Positions 10,684 to 20,865 of a stretch of DNA of 64,000 nt are shown here, piece by piece (positions within the stretch are counted from its first letter, which is position 1; every line of letters starts with the position of its first letter). The notes beneath the pieces are model-generated. The model ran no database searches, was not told where the DNA came from, and saw only the letters and a program-made list of their open reading frames with translations. The position numbers and the translations under genes are program-made. Source of the DNA: Limnomonas spitsbergensis (Eukaryota > Chlorophyta > Chlorophyceae > Chlamydomonadales); the NCBI GenBank assembly GCA_037349105.1, contig JAYJMM010000093.1:1860001-1924000 (forward strand). Direction: 5' to 3'.

Positions 10684-10857
10684 CTCATCTTGCAAGCTCC
10701 TGATGGTGTCCCGTTGGCGACCCCGGAACCGCTGCTGGGCCATGCGGTTGCGTGCGCATCTGTCCTCGACATTGTCCAGTGAGGCAGAAGCGGAGGAAGT
10801 CGCGATGGTGGGTTCCGGAGCACCTTGGCCCTGCCCCGCCCCAGCAGGCTCGACCAC
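10684..10857 (-). CDS. bZIP transcription factor, basic-region exon (functional copy)
   Basis: A 58-codon, phase-0 exon encoding residues 519-576. It is bounded by a CCTAATAG acceptor and a GAT-GAG|GTCAGT donor. After a Gly/Ala/Ser-rich lead, residues 553-576 give the bZIP signature: A-R-N-R-M-A-Q-Q-R-F-R, with Asn555-x7-Arg563 and Leu573 exactly ten residues after Arg563. The helix continues directly into the zipper exon at 7432. This is the only one of seven related sequences with both splice sites and a full upstream half, so I take it as the working exon. DNA binding is established for the family; the target sequence is unknown. Its nearest relatives inside the window are six decayed copies downstream in the same intron. 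Confidence 0.85.
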
Positions 10858-10944
10858 CTATTAGGCAGAGGGAAGTGGGTTAGAGACCAACCTGTATTTT
10901 TTCTGATCAGTCATTTAGGTACAGTTCAGCTACAGTTCAGCTAC

Positions 10945-11010
10945 ATGCCGGCCTCCGGAGCCCCTTGGCTGTTTCCCGCCCCAACAGGCTCAACCACCTA
11001 TTAGGCAGCG
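10945..11010 (-). pseudogene. Basic-region exon 5' edge, degenerate copy
   Basis: On the minus strand, CCTAATAG followed by GTGGTTGAGCCTGTTGGGGC encodes V-V-E-P-V-G-A-G, then Q-G-A-P-E, matching the first ~17 codons of the exon at 10857 with its acceptor. It lacks the basic region. Confidence 0.7.
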
Positions 11011-11059
11011 ACAGTTGGTAAGAGGCCAAACTGCCTTTCTTCTCGTCTGAGCAATGATT

Positions 11060-11125
11060 CAGGTACAGTTCAGGTACAGTTCAGGTACGGTTCAGGTACA
11101 GTTCAGGTACAGTGCAGGTACATGC
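11060..11125. repeat. 11-bp tandem repeat AGGTACAGTTC
   Basis: Five to six copies of AGGTACAGTTC. The unit is a variant of the dispersed AGCTACAGTTC motif seen at 10917, 11250, 19600-20090 (reverse), 24262-24415 (reverse) and elsewhere. Confidence 0.85.
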
Positions 11126-11127
11126 CG

Positions 11128-11195
11128 GCCTCCGTCCGAAGGGTAGATACTTGGTCCCGCCCCAACAGGCTTGACCACCTATTAGGCTATTAGGC
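11128..11195 (-). pseudogene. Basic-region exon 5' edge, second degenerate copy
   Basis: Here the acceptor phrase CCTAATAG is itself doubled and followed by V-V-K-P-V-G-A-G code, then diverges. It is the third copy of this exon start in 350 bp. Confidence 0.65.
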
Positions 11196-11284
11196 AGCGG
11201 CAGTGGGTTAGAGACCAGCCTGTCTTTCTTCTCTCCTGAGCAATCATTCAGATACTGTTCAGCTACATGGATTGAGGAACAGGT

Positions 11285-11501
11285 AAGGGGCCTGCCACTA
11301 GGGGGGCACCCCCCTGGCTTATAATGCGACCCGATGGTTAGCGCCATAGCACACGGAAGAATCGACTGACGTCCAGGACTTGAGCCACTGAATACCAAAT
11401 GGAACGTCCTTTTTCCTGATTGATTCTTCGTTGTGCGCCATCCGGGCACTGAAAGCCCCTGTTTGGGGGACTAGTCTGACCCCCCTAGCGACAGGCCCCT
11501 T
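11285..11501. mobile_element. 217-bp MITE-like element with ~24-bp terminal inverted repeats
   Basis: The left end AAGGGGCCTGCCACTAGGGG is matched by the reverse complement of the right end, AAGGGGCCTGTCGCTAGGGG. The flanks share ACAGGTA-like sequence (11277-11284 and 11503-11510), possibly a target-site duplication but also similar to the local AGGTACA repeats. No coding capacity, consistent with a non-autonomous DNA element. Confidence 0.6.
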
Positions 11502-12216
11502 GTACAGGTAGTAAATGCGGCATATTAAGCATATGGGTGAAGATTGAGCAAGTCAATGGGGGCAGATTTAGCAAGTAAATGAGGCCTCCGCTCGGCCTCC
11601 GGAGGCCGGATGCTTGGCCAGTTGGCCTTGCCCCAGAGCCTGGACCAACAAGAAGCCAGTAGGTCGGCGATGACCGAATGTACGACTGAACAAGCGGCCA
11701 GCAGGTGGGCGGCTAACAGACAGTTTTGGTTTATGCTTGGTTTCTTTTCGCTGGTTTCACCCCAGTTTGCTCTGCCTAGGTTCCCTACTTCGATGCTGGG
11801 CTGCCCACCTGCTAGCCTCTCCCCCCCCCCCCAGCCAGCCAGAGGGTTTCTACCCTTCAACAGTCACACTTATAAAATAATGACTTTGGAGTCGACTGTG
11901 GTCAGCCGACCTGCTAGCCACTCACAAAAACCCCAGCCACTCACAAAACCTCAGCCAGCCACCATGTTACAAGGGTAGCTCCACACCTGAGAGCTGGATT
12001 TAGAATATAACCGGACTTTAAATATAAAATGATTTCATTAAGAAAATGACTGGATTTCGGTAAAAACTAGATTTCGAAAATGACTGGAGTTAGGGCAGCC
12101 CTGGATTAAAAAAAATCTGGCTTCAGGGAATAAATGGCTTCAGGAAACAACTGGACTTAGAAAAGAACTGGATTTAGGAAAGAACTGGATACAGCTAAGA
12201 ACAAGGTGCCTCGCAC

Positions 12217-12284
12217 CCGATCAGCGTCATCGGCCGGCTTCCGACCTCGCTTCCTGACCACCACTGCGGCTTCCTTGACGCCCC
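12217..12284 (-). CDS. bZIP transcription factor, short basic exon
   Basis: A 68-bp exon encoding residues 496 (split) to 518. A strong acceptor (pyrimidine-rich, ending TTTGCAG) precedes 12284 and a GATCGG|GTGCGAG donor follows 12217. The start phase accepts the single base left by the Gln-rich exon, and the end is phase 0 like the next exon. It encodes V-V-V-R-K-R-G-R-K-P-A-D-D-A-D-R. The K-R-G-R-K-P motif could be a nuclear localisation signal or an AT-hook-like DNA contact. Its short length makes it easy to miss; the phase match on both sides is the main support. Confidence 0.65.
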
Positions 12285-12394
12285 CTGCAAACAACAGAAA
12301 CCTCGAAGTCTCCTCCAAAGCCCGCCGCCAGCCGCCAGCCCGGTCCTCTACCGCCACCAGCCCACTCACGGCCCGCTCCGGAGTCGAAGCGTTG

Positions 12395-12862
12395 GTTCCC
12401 GAGCTGGCTAGCTTGGCTCCGGAGCTGGCCTGCTTGGTTCTGGAGCCGGCCCGGAAGGGTGCAACAGTGGGCGGGCTGTGGCCAGGGAGCGGGTTGCTGC
12501 CAGGGAGCGGGTTGCTGCCAGGCCTGCAGACACCTGCCGATGCATGGAGGGCAGGCCAGGGGGTGTCTTAAGCTTGGTTCCAGAGCTGGCCTGCTTGGTT
12601 CAGGAGCCGGTCCGGAAGGGTGCAACAGTGGGTGGGCTGTGGCCAGGGAGTGGGTTGCTGCCAGGCCTGCAGACACCTGCCGATGCATGGAGGGCAGGCC
12701 AGGGGGTGTCTTTAGCTTGGTTCCAGAGCTGGCCTGCTTGGTTCAGGAGCCGGTCCCGAAGGGTGCAACAGTGGGTACGCTGTGGCCAGGGAGCGGTTTA
12801 CTGCCTGGCCTGCAGACACCTGCCGATGCATGGAGGGCAGGCCAGGGGTTGTCTTAAGCTTA
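12395..12862. repeat. 143-bp tandem repeat, about 3.3 copies
   Basis: Unit starting AGCTTGGTTCCAGAGCTGGC at 12571 and again at 12714; earlier (12395) and later partial copies flank it. It lies in the bZIP intron 12285-13996. Frames through it are open but driven by the repeat. Confidence 0.92.
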
Positions 12863-13794
12863 AATCAACTATGATTCAGCCATGCCCTAGGATACGACTT
12901 GGGAATATAGTACATAAAGCCTTGCTGCCCTGAACCTTAAACCTGGGCGAACTGGCTGATTTATTGCCGGTCATGGTTTGGCCCCAATCGACCCGATGGT
13001 AGCCGCCCAGCGGCGCCCCCCAAAATGGTACGGTATGAAATAAAATAAAATAGAGGAGGGGAGTTAGAGGTCTAGATCTGTATGTAAGGCCATAAAATAG
13101 CAGTAAACAAGAACGACACATATGTATGAATAAAACACCCATGGTAACGGCGCGGATGTGGCTACAGCCCCAAGCTGCGCTGTTTCCTTTACCTCCACGC
13201 CACGGTGGGGCATAGCTTCTCTCATTCAAAAAGAACTCGCCCTCTTTCTTGGATTCTTTGAGCCATCCAGTAAATCCTGGTCAACTACCGGTAAGCACAA
13301 TGACCACAGGGTGTTCAGTTCATATAGCACATGCTTCAGCCGAGCTGGGCGGCTTCCTTAATCCACGCACTTGTTTGTGTATCTTCCGATATTTACTTAT
13401 TGAATTATATCAGTTTTGTAATGGTTTGTCTTCGTCTTCTCAAAAAAGGAATACGACTGTTTGTCATCTCAGTTGAAAAAGGCCACAGGGAAATCTTAAT
13501 CAGTTGGATGCATAGATGTCAACACAAGAAGAAGAACACGAAGAAGAAGAACAACAACAACAGTCCTGCCATGCGCAATCAAAGTTTCCGTCAAAAGAAG
13601 AAAAGGGCTGCGCCCCGCATGAGCCGAATAAGGGTGAAGGGGACAGTGCGGCATTGGACGAGGCCGCGCCTGCGCCGTAACCATCCTAAAGGAGATGAAG
13701 GGGATACGCTACAGCAACTAGCCTTGCCGATTTTTTGGGCCAGGTGAATAGTGGCTGCCCAGCAAGCAAGCATGGCTAGAAGCGTGGTGGGCGG
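12863..13794. other. Remainder of the bZIP intron 12285-13996
   Basis: Contains a SINE-like piece (12962-13025) and ordinary sequence with AAGAAGAAC-rich low complexity at 13525-13560. No exon seen. Confidence 0.5.
12962..13025 (-). mobile_element. tRNA-like SINE fragment (candidate)
   Basis: On the minus strand, GGGTCGATTGGGGCC resembles a pol III B box and an A-box-like GCGCCGCTGGGCGG lies ~20-30 bp upstream. A related CATCGGGTCG phrase occurs inside the element at 11330-11350. No tRNA cloverleaf forms. Confidence 0.35.
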
Positions 13795-13990
13795 ATGGCT
13801 ACATCCACCCCGTGGTGGGCTGATGATGCCTACATATATCCAGTGGCGGGCTGATGTCTACATCCACCAGTGGTGGGCTGAAGATGCCTGTATCTATCCA
13901 GTGGTGGGGTTATAGCTAGCCTCATCAACCTAATGGTGGGCAAATGGCTACATTTACCCAGTGGTGGGCTGGCGGTTACATGTATCCAGT
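13795..13990. repeat. ~33-bp tandem repeat beside the Gln-rich exon
   Basis: Six imperfect units built on CCAGTGGTGGGCTGATG and CTACATCCAC. It begins right after the donor of the Gln-rich exon (minus strand), so it is the start of the intron amplified. If the donor were not used, it would encode a 54-residue tail ending at 13830. Confidence 0.85.
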
Positions 13991-13996
13991 CCTCAC

Positions 13997-15482
13997 CTGT
14001 GGGACTCCCGCCTCCCGCCGTCATCACCGCTGGGATATGGAGAGCCTCCGTTGACAGCGTGTGAGATGGCGTGGGCGCGCTCCAACCCTGGACCGCAGAA
14101 TCAGCGCCAACGGCAAGGCGCAGCTGCTGTTGCTGATCGCAAAATAGGGGTAGGAGGCCTCCGGTATTGCTGCTGGGCACAGACGAGCGGCCGCTGCTGT
14201 GATTTACTAAGGAGATATGCCGGTAGCCGGTGGCAGTGGTCGACATGCCGTGACCCAAGGAGGTCTGGTTGACATCTGTTTGAGATCTGGCGGAGATCTG
14301 GTGGCCGGGAGTGGGCAACACACGGTGTTGCTCCTGTTGCTGCTGTTGCGGCTGCTGCTGGCCGGGAGTGCTAGTCATGCGGTGTTGCTGTTGAGCCAGG
14401 AAGAACGGTGAGACAATCAAGGACGGCGCACCGCCTGTAGCTGCTGCCATCACCACTGCCCCTGAGCTGGGCACAGCGAGCTGTCGCTGGTGCATTTGTT
14501 GCTGCTGCAGTATTTGCTGCTGCATTTGGACCATGTCTGAAGGGAAAGCACGCATCTGCTGGTGCGGGTGCAGCTGTTGCTGTTGTTCCCGACATTTGTG
14601 TTGGTGCTGATGCTGTTGTTGGATCTGTGCAGAATTCAGCCAGTCCATCTGGAAGGGGTTAACAGCTGATGATGGCGCGCCATGATGAGTAGTAGCCTGT
14701 GCAGACCCGGCCCTCATGTCGGAGCCGGTGATGATCATGTTGGAAACATTATTTAAAGACTGCTGGTTTTGGCGCTGGCGCTGGAGGCATTCTTCAAACA
14801 GCAGCAGTGTCGGAAGCGATGCGAGTGAGGCCGCGGCAGGACTACTAGTAGTAGCAGTAGCAGTGGTTGAGGGTGAGCCGGTCGAGGCTCTTGGCAAGGA
14901 CGACGCTGCTGCAGGTGTGGAATTTACATTTACGTCATATCCCTGTCGCAGCTGCCCCAGCTGCTGCTGCTCCTGCAGCTGAAAAAGCTGTACGAGCAAG
15001 GGACGAGATGACACCAGTGTGGTTCCGTGACCTATCGCGGTTTGGTCCAATGTCATATTTGAAAACATGGATGAGGGGGGAGAATGAACGTGATTGCGTG
15101 TGGGCGGTGGAGCATGCGAGGAGGGCATGACAGTGAGGGAAGACTGTCCTGATAATGAGAGCTGCATCTGATGCACCCTCAGTTGCTGTTGCGGCTCCTG
15201 TGGAACCAGCTGATAATGTTGCTGTGGGTTCTGTCGGTGCAGCTGCGAAATAAATCCCTGTAAGTTGACGATCCCCGGCTGAATCATCAGGGGGATCTCT
15301 GTGTAAGATCGGAAATGCTCATTGGATGTGTAGCGACTGTCATCTGGACGACCTGCATGTGGGTGTGTGGAATAATTAAATGTGCTGCCAGCAGGCCAGG
15401 GCTGCATCAGGTGTATGATTTGATGTTGAGACAGGTCCGGATGAATGAAGCAAGCCTTCTGTCGAGGACGTAATGTTGCCAT
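13997..15482 (-). CDS. bZIP transcription factor, Gln-rich first coding exon
   Basis: Encodes residues 1-495 and one base of codon 496. I chose the ATG at 15482 because the frame above it is closed by a TGA near 15557 and it has a purine at -3 and G at +4. Residues ~55-130 and ~270-400 are rich in Gln/His runs; Ser/Thr/Ala/Pro-rich stretches separate them. No folded domain is visible before the bZIP. Gln-rich regions of this kind commonly act as activation or interaction domains. The exon ends at CCCACAG|GTGAGGAC, a strong donor leaving one base, which fits the short basic exon at 12284. Read through, the frame would continue 54 codons into a minisatellite to a TAG at 13830, which I think is not used. 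Confidence 0.75.
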
Positions 15483-15768
15483 CACCTTCCTGCTGCATCC
15501 GCCACTCCTACTGCTGCTGCTGCAGCTGCAGTTGTTGCTCTTGATAGAACTTCAGCATGGATGAATGCATATGCCAGTCAGATCGAATCTCGGTGTCTGT
15601 CGTCGTTGATGACGACAAACATAGCTCAGTACATACCGGTACTTTACCGATTACCAATGATAATCCACCGTGAACCGTGACATGAAATGTAACCGAAACA
15701 ATGGAGCAGCGATGACAAATTGACGAAGCAGCGTCGTTAAATTGATAACAGCGATGACAATTTGTCAA
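15483..15768 (-). other. Upstream open stretch of the bZIP gene, possible 5' UTR or broken exon
   Basis: An open frame of about 85 codons ends in a Gln run (E-Q-Q-L-Q-L-Q-Q-Q-Q) and then TAG at 15508, 25 bp before the chosen ATG in another frame. The Gln run suggests a former or alternative coding extension separated by a stop and a frameshift. It could equally be untranslated leader. Confidence 0.35.
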
Positions 15769-18229
15769 AAGAGCGTCATTACAACATCGTTCCTACTGCT
15801 TATGCCTCAGTCACGCTTTATGGACTGTTGGAACCAGGTTGTAAAGCTGGTTATAACGTGTTTTTATTAAGTAATATCATTTCCGTCATGTGCTTGGACT
15901 TGAAAGTGGAGGCCGATCGATAGAGGTCCTCTCAAGTAACAGCCCTAATTCTTGGCAGGGCAAACCTGCTCCGGTAAACCTGTACTCCGCTAGTTCCAAA
16001 GAAATGGCGTGAAAGCAGAGGTCCTTTATTGATTGCCCACATTTAGTTAAACACGAGTTTTCCCACGGGAGGAACGTGCTGGAGGAAAGCATGGGTGAGA
16101 GCCCCTCCCACTTTTATGTCCCCAAGATTGGAACAAAAGCCAAAGTGTACGAAATCATCACATTATATGATTATATCGTGACGACAAGCAACATCAATCT
16201 TTACTCTTAAGTGTTGTTCGATCATTCGATCACATCTGGCTGTCCCTATGGAGTGTAGCAGAAATCATGTGCCCGTCTCTAAAACGTGGGGGTGTTATGT
16301 CGGTTGCACGTCGAGTTTCCAGCAATTCTGCCTCGTTTGCCACATAGGGCCCAATTCCACTAGGGCGCTCGACGGAACACGTTCCGGTGGCGGTTTATCT
16401 GGTTGGGCGAGGCTTCAGCCACGTTGGCTGAAAAAACTTGAAACGCAATACCACTTGTATCCGGAATGTGTTCGGGTACGGTTGAGACAAAAAAATTCTA
16501 GTGAAAAGCCTGTCAGACATTTGCCTTATCGCTTCGTGTATCTAGAGTGTTCTGTCTACTTGTCTCGCTTAGCATGATAGTCCTGAGTGCTTGACAAGAT
16601 GTCGAGTTGCAAGGTACGTGCAGCCAGGGATGCCCTGGTACTGTCGAAGTTGGGTGTAGCAAATGCAGGCCGCTGCTATATCAGGGCTGACACCCTTCTT
16701 GTGACACCCCACGCACTACTGATTTGAGCACTGCAAGCTAGTAGCTTGACCCCGCCTGGCGTTGAAGGAGAAACGACAACACGTAAGTTGTAACTGCCGA
16801 AAGTCGCCAACGGGCGCAAGTCAGCCCATCCTGAACATGGGTCATATGCCCATTCAAGGAGGGAGGCATTATATATTTATATATCTCCAAAGGCAATTAC
16901 CAAAGCCCAACCCGTCAGCTCTCATGGTCCAACAGATGCAAAAAAGCCAAGCCCTCTAAATGAGCAGTTCCTCCCTTATGAGTCAATGTACCCTTACGTG
17001 TTGGGCCCTCTACCGATCGCCCAACCCTGGAATACCTTACACACAAAAACACTCAGCCCGGGGGCGCATCAGCGTCGTCAGCTGAGAAAAGGCGACGAAA
17101 AGGCGGGACAGGAAAGGCACACGACAAACAAGCAGTCACACGGCCACAATATATCATGCGTACAGTAACAAATGTATTACTTAGGTATGGAAAAAAACTA
17201 ACATCCCGCAACGACACCCCTCTAGCTTGATCACGCTGAGCAAATGTTGATTAGGCGCAAACTCGTTTTATTTGTAAAGCTGTGCCTTTGGCGCAGCCAC
17301 CGAGTGACGTGTGTGCCCTGCAAAGTGTTGAGGTGTCCTAGGCATTGTGTCCTGGCAGCAGTTGCCAAGTTTGTTACTTCATCTTTTTTTTGCTAGGACT
17401 TCACAAGGTGTGAGACACTGAGCCCAGCCGCCCAACCGTAAAAACCTGACATCTAAGACTTCCAAACAGTGTGCTCTGCAATCCAACAGCCCACACTTGC
17501 TACTTTGCCTTGCTGTGATTTCCAGCTCGTGTCCCACTAACGGCACCGTGCTTTCACTCTCCGCATCAAACCACACAGAGAGCAGCTAAAGCAACTACCC
17601 ATGCCCTTCATCAGGTAGCCACCCAACTTCAACCAGGCCGCATCCCTATGTGCCAGCAGTCCAAATCACATCTTGTACCTCAACCTCAGGGCTCCTAAGA
17701 TACAGCCACAGTTCACAAAGCACAAGCCCAACCACGTCACTCAGGGGCTGCGCCAAAGGCACAGCTTTCACATATTTAGGGGGGGCACCAAGAAAGACCC
17801 GATTTCCCAAGCTCTCCTCGTAGGTCGATTTCTTAATAAACATTTACATTCAAAATAAACATAAAAACAATGTAATAAACGTAGGCGAAAGCAATACCGG
17901 TAATAATCCAGCAAAAGGGAGCGTGGCCAGTGCCTGGTTTCGGCCACTTTCTCCACAATCAACGACACAATCTCCTTCTTCCAGGTTCGAATCACATTCG
18001 GGAATCCATCACCTTGGTCTTGTAAACCTTATTTTCAAAGTTCCTGCCACACGCAACGGCAAAAGCAAAGCCAAAGATTGGGGAGGCCACGACAAGCAAC
18101 GCCATTGGCACCCAGCCACCGACCATTCCCAAAACCTCGCCTCCCTCCACTTCAGACAGGGGCAGAGGGGGTAACAGGGGCATTACCAGATGGGACAAAA
18201 AATTTAGCTCTGCGTGGCAACCCACCCAG
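15769..18229. other. Intergenic stretch, no gene supported
   Basis: Mixed composition, with short open frames on both strands and no consistent splice-site pairs. The promoter of the minus-strand bZIP gene should lie at its left part (15.6-16.2 kb), but I see no clear TATA box. Confidence 0.5.
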
Positions 18230-19012
18230 TGCTATAAGCTGCAAGCTATCAAACATGCGTGCTCAGCGGCCTCGTTTTCCCGGAAGCGAGCCTCACGCCC
18301 GTTGACGAGTAGCAGCTCAGGGGCTGCTGACTGCCTTGCAGGCTGGAGGCCTGTCGCAGCAGCTGGGAATATGTGCTCAATGGCCTCACTTTCCTTGCAC
18401 CGATCCGCACGCCCGACGACGAGCTGCGGGAAAGGTGCTGTGTGGCCGTTGGCAGGCTGGAGGCCCGCTGCGGCCGCTCCTTGACCATCGGGTAGGGCAA
18501 GACCTTGCATCTGCTACCGGTGCCGCGGCAAGACCTCTACTCGTCGAGACGGGCATCCTGCGTTCTGAGCCAGCTGTCGTCACCAACCCGTTGCACAGGT
18601 CAGGCACCATGGCGAGGCCTTGGCTGGTGAGAGCGGGCACATCGCGGGAGCCAGCCGCGGCCATCGCCCCGCTCCGGTTGTCGTTGCAGCCATAGGCAGC
18701 AATTAAGCCTGCACCCGGCAGATCTAGCATGCTGCTGCCGCAGTCACAACTGTTGTTCTTGCCCATGCAGTACCTCCGGTCCCGCGCAGCAGACAATGAT
18801 GGACTGGCACTGCCGCCCTGAGGGCACTGTGACAAGCATGCCTGCCACTGCACCTCGTCCTGAGGTTGCTGATGTAGTCGTTGCTGTATGTTCCAGTGGT
18901 CGAGGATGATTGGCTGCCTTGAGAACACCAAATGATTCGGCGACGTGATTTTTGGCAGTGAACCGCTCTAGCACGCCCCCCATGGGCAGAGACAGCATAC
19001 CCAAGGCTCTCC
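18230..19012 (-). CDS. Unidentified exon block, boundaries and frame uncertain
   Basis: A strong minus-strand acceptor (CCCTATTTTTTAG before 19012) opens this block. Two frames look protein-like: from 19012 a frame encoding G-M-L-S-L-P-M-G-G-V-L-E-R-F, which stops at 18744, and from ~18931 a Gln-rich then Ser/Ala-rich frame that stops at 18386. At 18249-18500 a third frame reads through a two-copy repeat (S-S-T-G-V-R-L-A-S-G-K-T-R-P-L-S-T). Either there are hidden introns (a GGAG|GTACTGC donor exists near 18776) or the gene is broken. It lies upstream of, and in the same direction as, the bZIP gene. I do not recognise it. Confidence 0.35.
18245..18490. repeat. ~125-bp direct repeat, two copies
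   Basis: Copy one at about 18245-18365 and copy two at 18366-18490 share GCAGGCTGGAGGCC and the phrases around CGAGC(C/A)...CACGCCCG. Divergence is high, but the minus-strand frames remain open. Confidence 0.7.
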
Positions 19013-19159
19013 TAAAAAATAGGGAGAGAGTGTGTTGAAGTGAGTAAGAACAGGATGATTGAGGCATCCTGGGGGAGGGGGCGAGGCTTGGCAGCATGCT
19101 TGCTGGCAGCAAATAGCTTGGGCATGCCCTCAATAAGTGATAACAGCAGACGCAGGGCC

Positions 19160-19200
19160 TGTCTTTGAAAAAGAGCGAGAGAGAGAGAGAGAGAGAGAGT
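19160..19200. repeat. Short GA microsatellite
   Basis: About 13 GA units with single interruptions (GAGCGAGAGAGAGAGA). Confidence 0.9.
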
Positions 19201-19429
19201 GGAAGGACGGAAGGGTAAGAGAGACAACAGCACCTAGAGGCAATACCAGCAGACCCAAGGCTCTCATGAGAGAGAGTGTGTGGAAGGAATTAAGAAGCGT
19301 GAAAGGTGATGAGATGCTGTGCTATGTACATAACTAAAGAGGCGAAGCCCCACCACCAACTGTTTACTTTCCAGTGCCCCAGTAACAGTAAATAAAAGCT
19401 AATGGTTTATGGTTTGAGCTTATGGCTGG

Positions 19430-19530
19430 GGGGACTTAGCGCAGCAGGCACTGCTGTTTGGGTCATCGGCCTTAGGTCGGGTCCAGATTCTAGCCCCATC
19501 GGCCCAGTGGTGGCTGCGCAGCAGCTTGTC
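19430..19530 (+). mobile_element. tRNA-like SINE fragment (candidate)
   Basis: ACTTAGCGCAGCAGGC resembles an A box and GGGTCCAGATTCTAGCCCC, about 40 bp further on, resembles a B box at tRNA spacing. The ends do not pair as an acceptor stem, so it is not a tRNA gene. tRNA-derived SINEs are known in Chlamydomonas. Confidence 0.4.
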
Positions 19531-19554
19531 TTAAGGGTCTGGTGCACACTTAAA

Positions 19555-20155
19555 TGAGCTTTGGCCACAGGCCACGCCGCCCCTGATATAGCTGTGTGGA
19601 AGCTGAACTGTGGCTGAATAAAGTGAATACAAATGTGGGTCAAGGCCACATCGCCGCACCTGACATAGCTATGTGGAGGCTGAAATGTAGCTGAATAGCA
19701 CTAAATTAAAACGTGAAGAAAGGCCACATCGCCGCCCCTGAAGTGGCTGTGTGGGAGCTGAACTGTAGCTGAATAAAACTGGATTAAAAGGTGGGGCAAG
19801 GCCACATCGCTGCACCTGAGGTAGAAGTGTGGAAGCTGAACTGTAGCTGAATAGCACTAAATTTAAGCGTGAGGCAAGGCCACATCGCTGCACCTGACGT
19901 GGCAGTGTGGAAGCTGAACTGTAGCTGAATAGCACTAAATTAAAAGGTGGGGCAAGGCCACATCGCCACACCTGATATAGCAGTGTGGGAGCTGAACTGT
20001 AGCTGAATAGCACTAAATTAAAAGGTGGGGCAAGTAGGGCAAGGCCACATCACGGTACCTGAAGTAGCTGTGTGGAAGCTGAACTGTAGCTGAATCAAAC
20101 TGAAGTAAAAGGTGGGGCAAGGCCACATTGCCGCACCTGATGTAGCTAGGGAAGG
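19555..20155. repeat. ~78-bp tandem repeat, 7-8 copies
   Basis: Units built on AAGGCCACATCGCC, then ACCTGA, then GAACTGTAGCTGAATA, with spacing of 76-87 bp. The GTAGCTGAA part is the reverse of the dispersed 11-bp motif noted elsewhere. Confidence 0.92.
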
Positions 20156-20865
20156 CCTCGCGGAATTCGTTTCCATCCCAGTCCATGCCTTGGGTTCGCT
20201 GCGTGTTGCCAGAGCAGGTCCCACAGCGTCAAATAAGTTTCCGCCTGTGTGGGGGAGGGGCGTAATGTGTGGAGCTCTGCCACACGAAACCACGTTACTG
20301 CTTGCCGCACTAAAGAGACATACATGGGTCAGGGCGTGGCAGCTCCTCACAGATGGCTCATATATACTGGTCAAGCTCTTCATCAGGAAAACCTGAAGGG
20401 TGTGGCAGTGTGGCACACCTCAGGTGGTATGAGCCCCATGCATGGCGCGTTTGGCCAGCCGCCATGCAACCCATCAAACCAACCCGCCCGCCCCATGCAT
20501 GCAGACTCATAAGAAAACCTGAAACATGTGGCACACCTGACCGCCTCAGGTGGCAACGGCCCCATGCATGGGAGTGTTTGACCGGCTGCCATGACAGAAT
20601 GGAACCTGTCAGGCTCCCCCGGAGGTCCCCCATACATTTGAAGGGAGTGCAACAGATCATTACTACAGAATAGGGTGGTGATATGAGGGGGCTGGTCTGA
20701 TGCTATGCAATATACAAGTGCAACCCACACGCCTCGTGTATTTCGCATTTGACAACCAACCCTGATGTTGCATCCTAGCAGCACGATAAAGACGATGTGG
20801 CCGGACTCAGACCCGGCTGGTTTCCCGACACGAGAGTAAGCAGCTGTGCAGTGTGCACCGGGAAT
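20156..20865. other. Spacer with a ~135-bp two-copy repeat
   Basis: Two diverged copies (20385-20510 and 20513-20640) share AAAACCTGAA, GTGGCACACCTGA, CCCCATGCATGG and GCTGCCATG blocks. No gene is seen on either strand before the plus-strand exon that follows. Confidence 0.6.

Larger units (their letters stand above)
10858..12216. other. bZIP intron between the KRGRKP and basic-region exons
   Basis: Holds two degenerate copies of the basic-region exon start, 11-bp motif arrays and a small inverted-repeat element, all listed separately. The rest (11520-12200) has CCAGCC-rich sequence and a region of AT-rich 'ctggattta' phrases. No further exon is seen. Confidence 0.5.

Noticed and set aside
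13830..13996. 54-residue C-terminal tail of the Gln-rich protein
   Set aside because: Encoded by a minisatellite after a strong donor (CACAG|GTGAGG) that joins in phase to a bZIP exon.
15508..15768. N-terminal exon of the bZIP gene
   Set aside because: Ends in a stop with no donor or in-phase link to the ATG at 15482; kept only as possible leader or broken exon.
19430..19530. A functional tRNA gene
   Set aside because: A- and B-box-like motifs are present but the ends do not pair and no anticodon arm is convincing.
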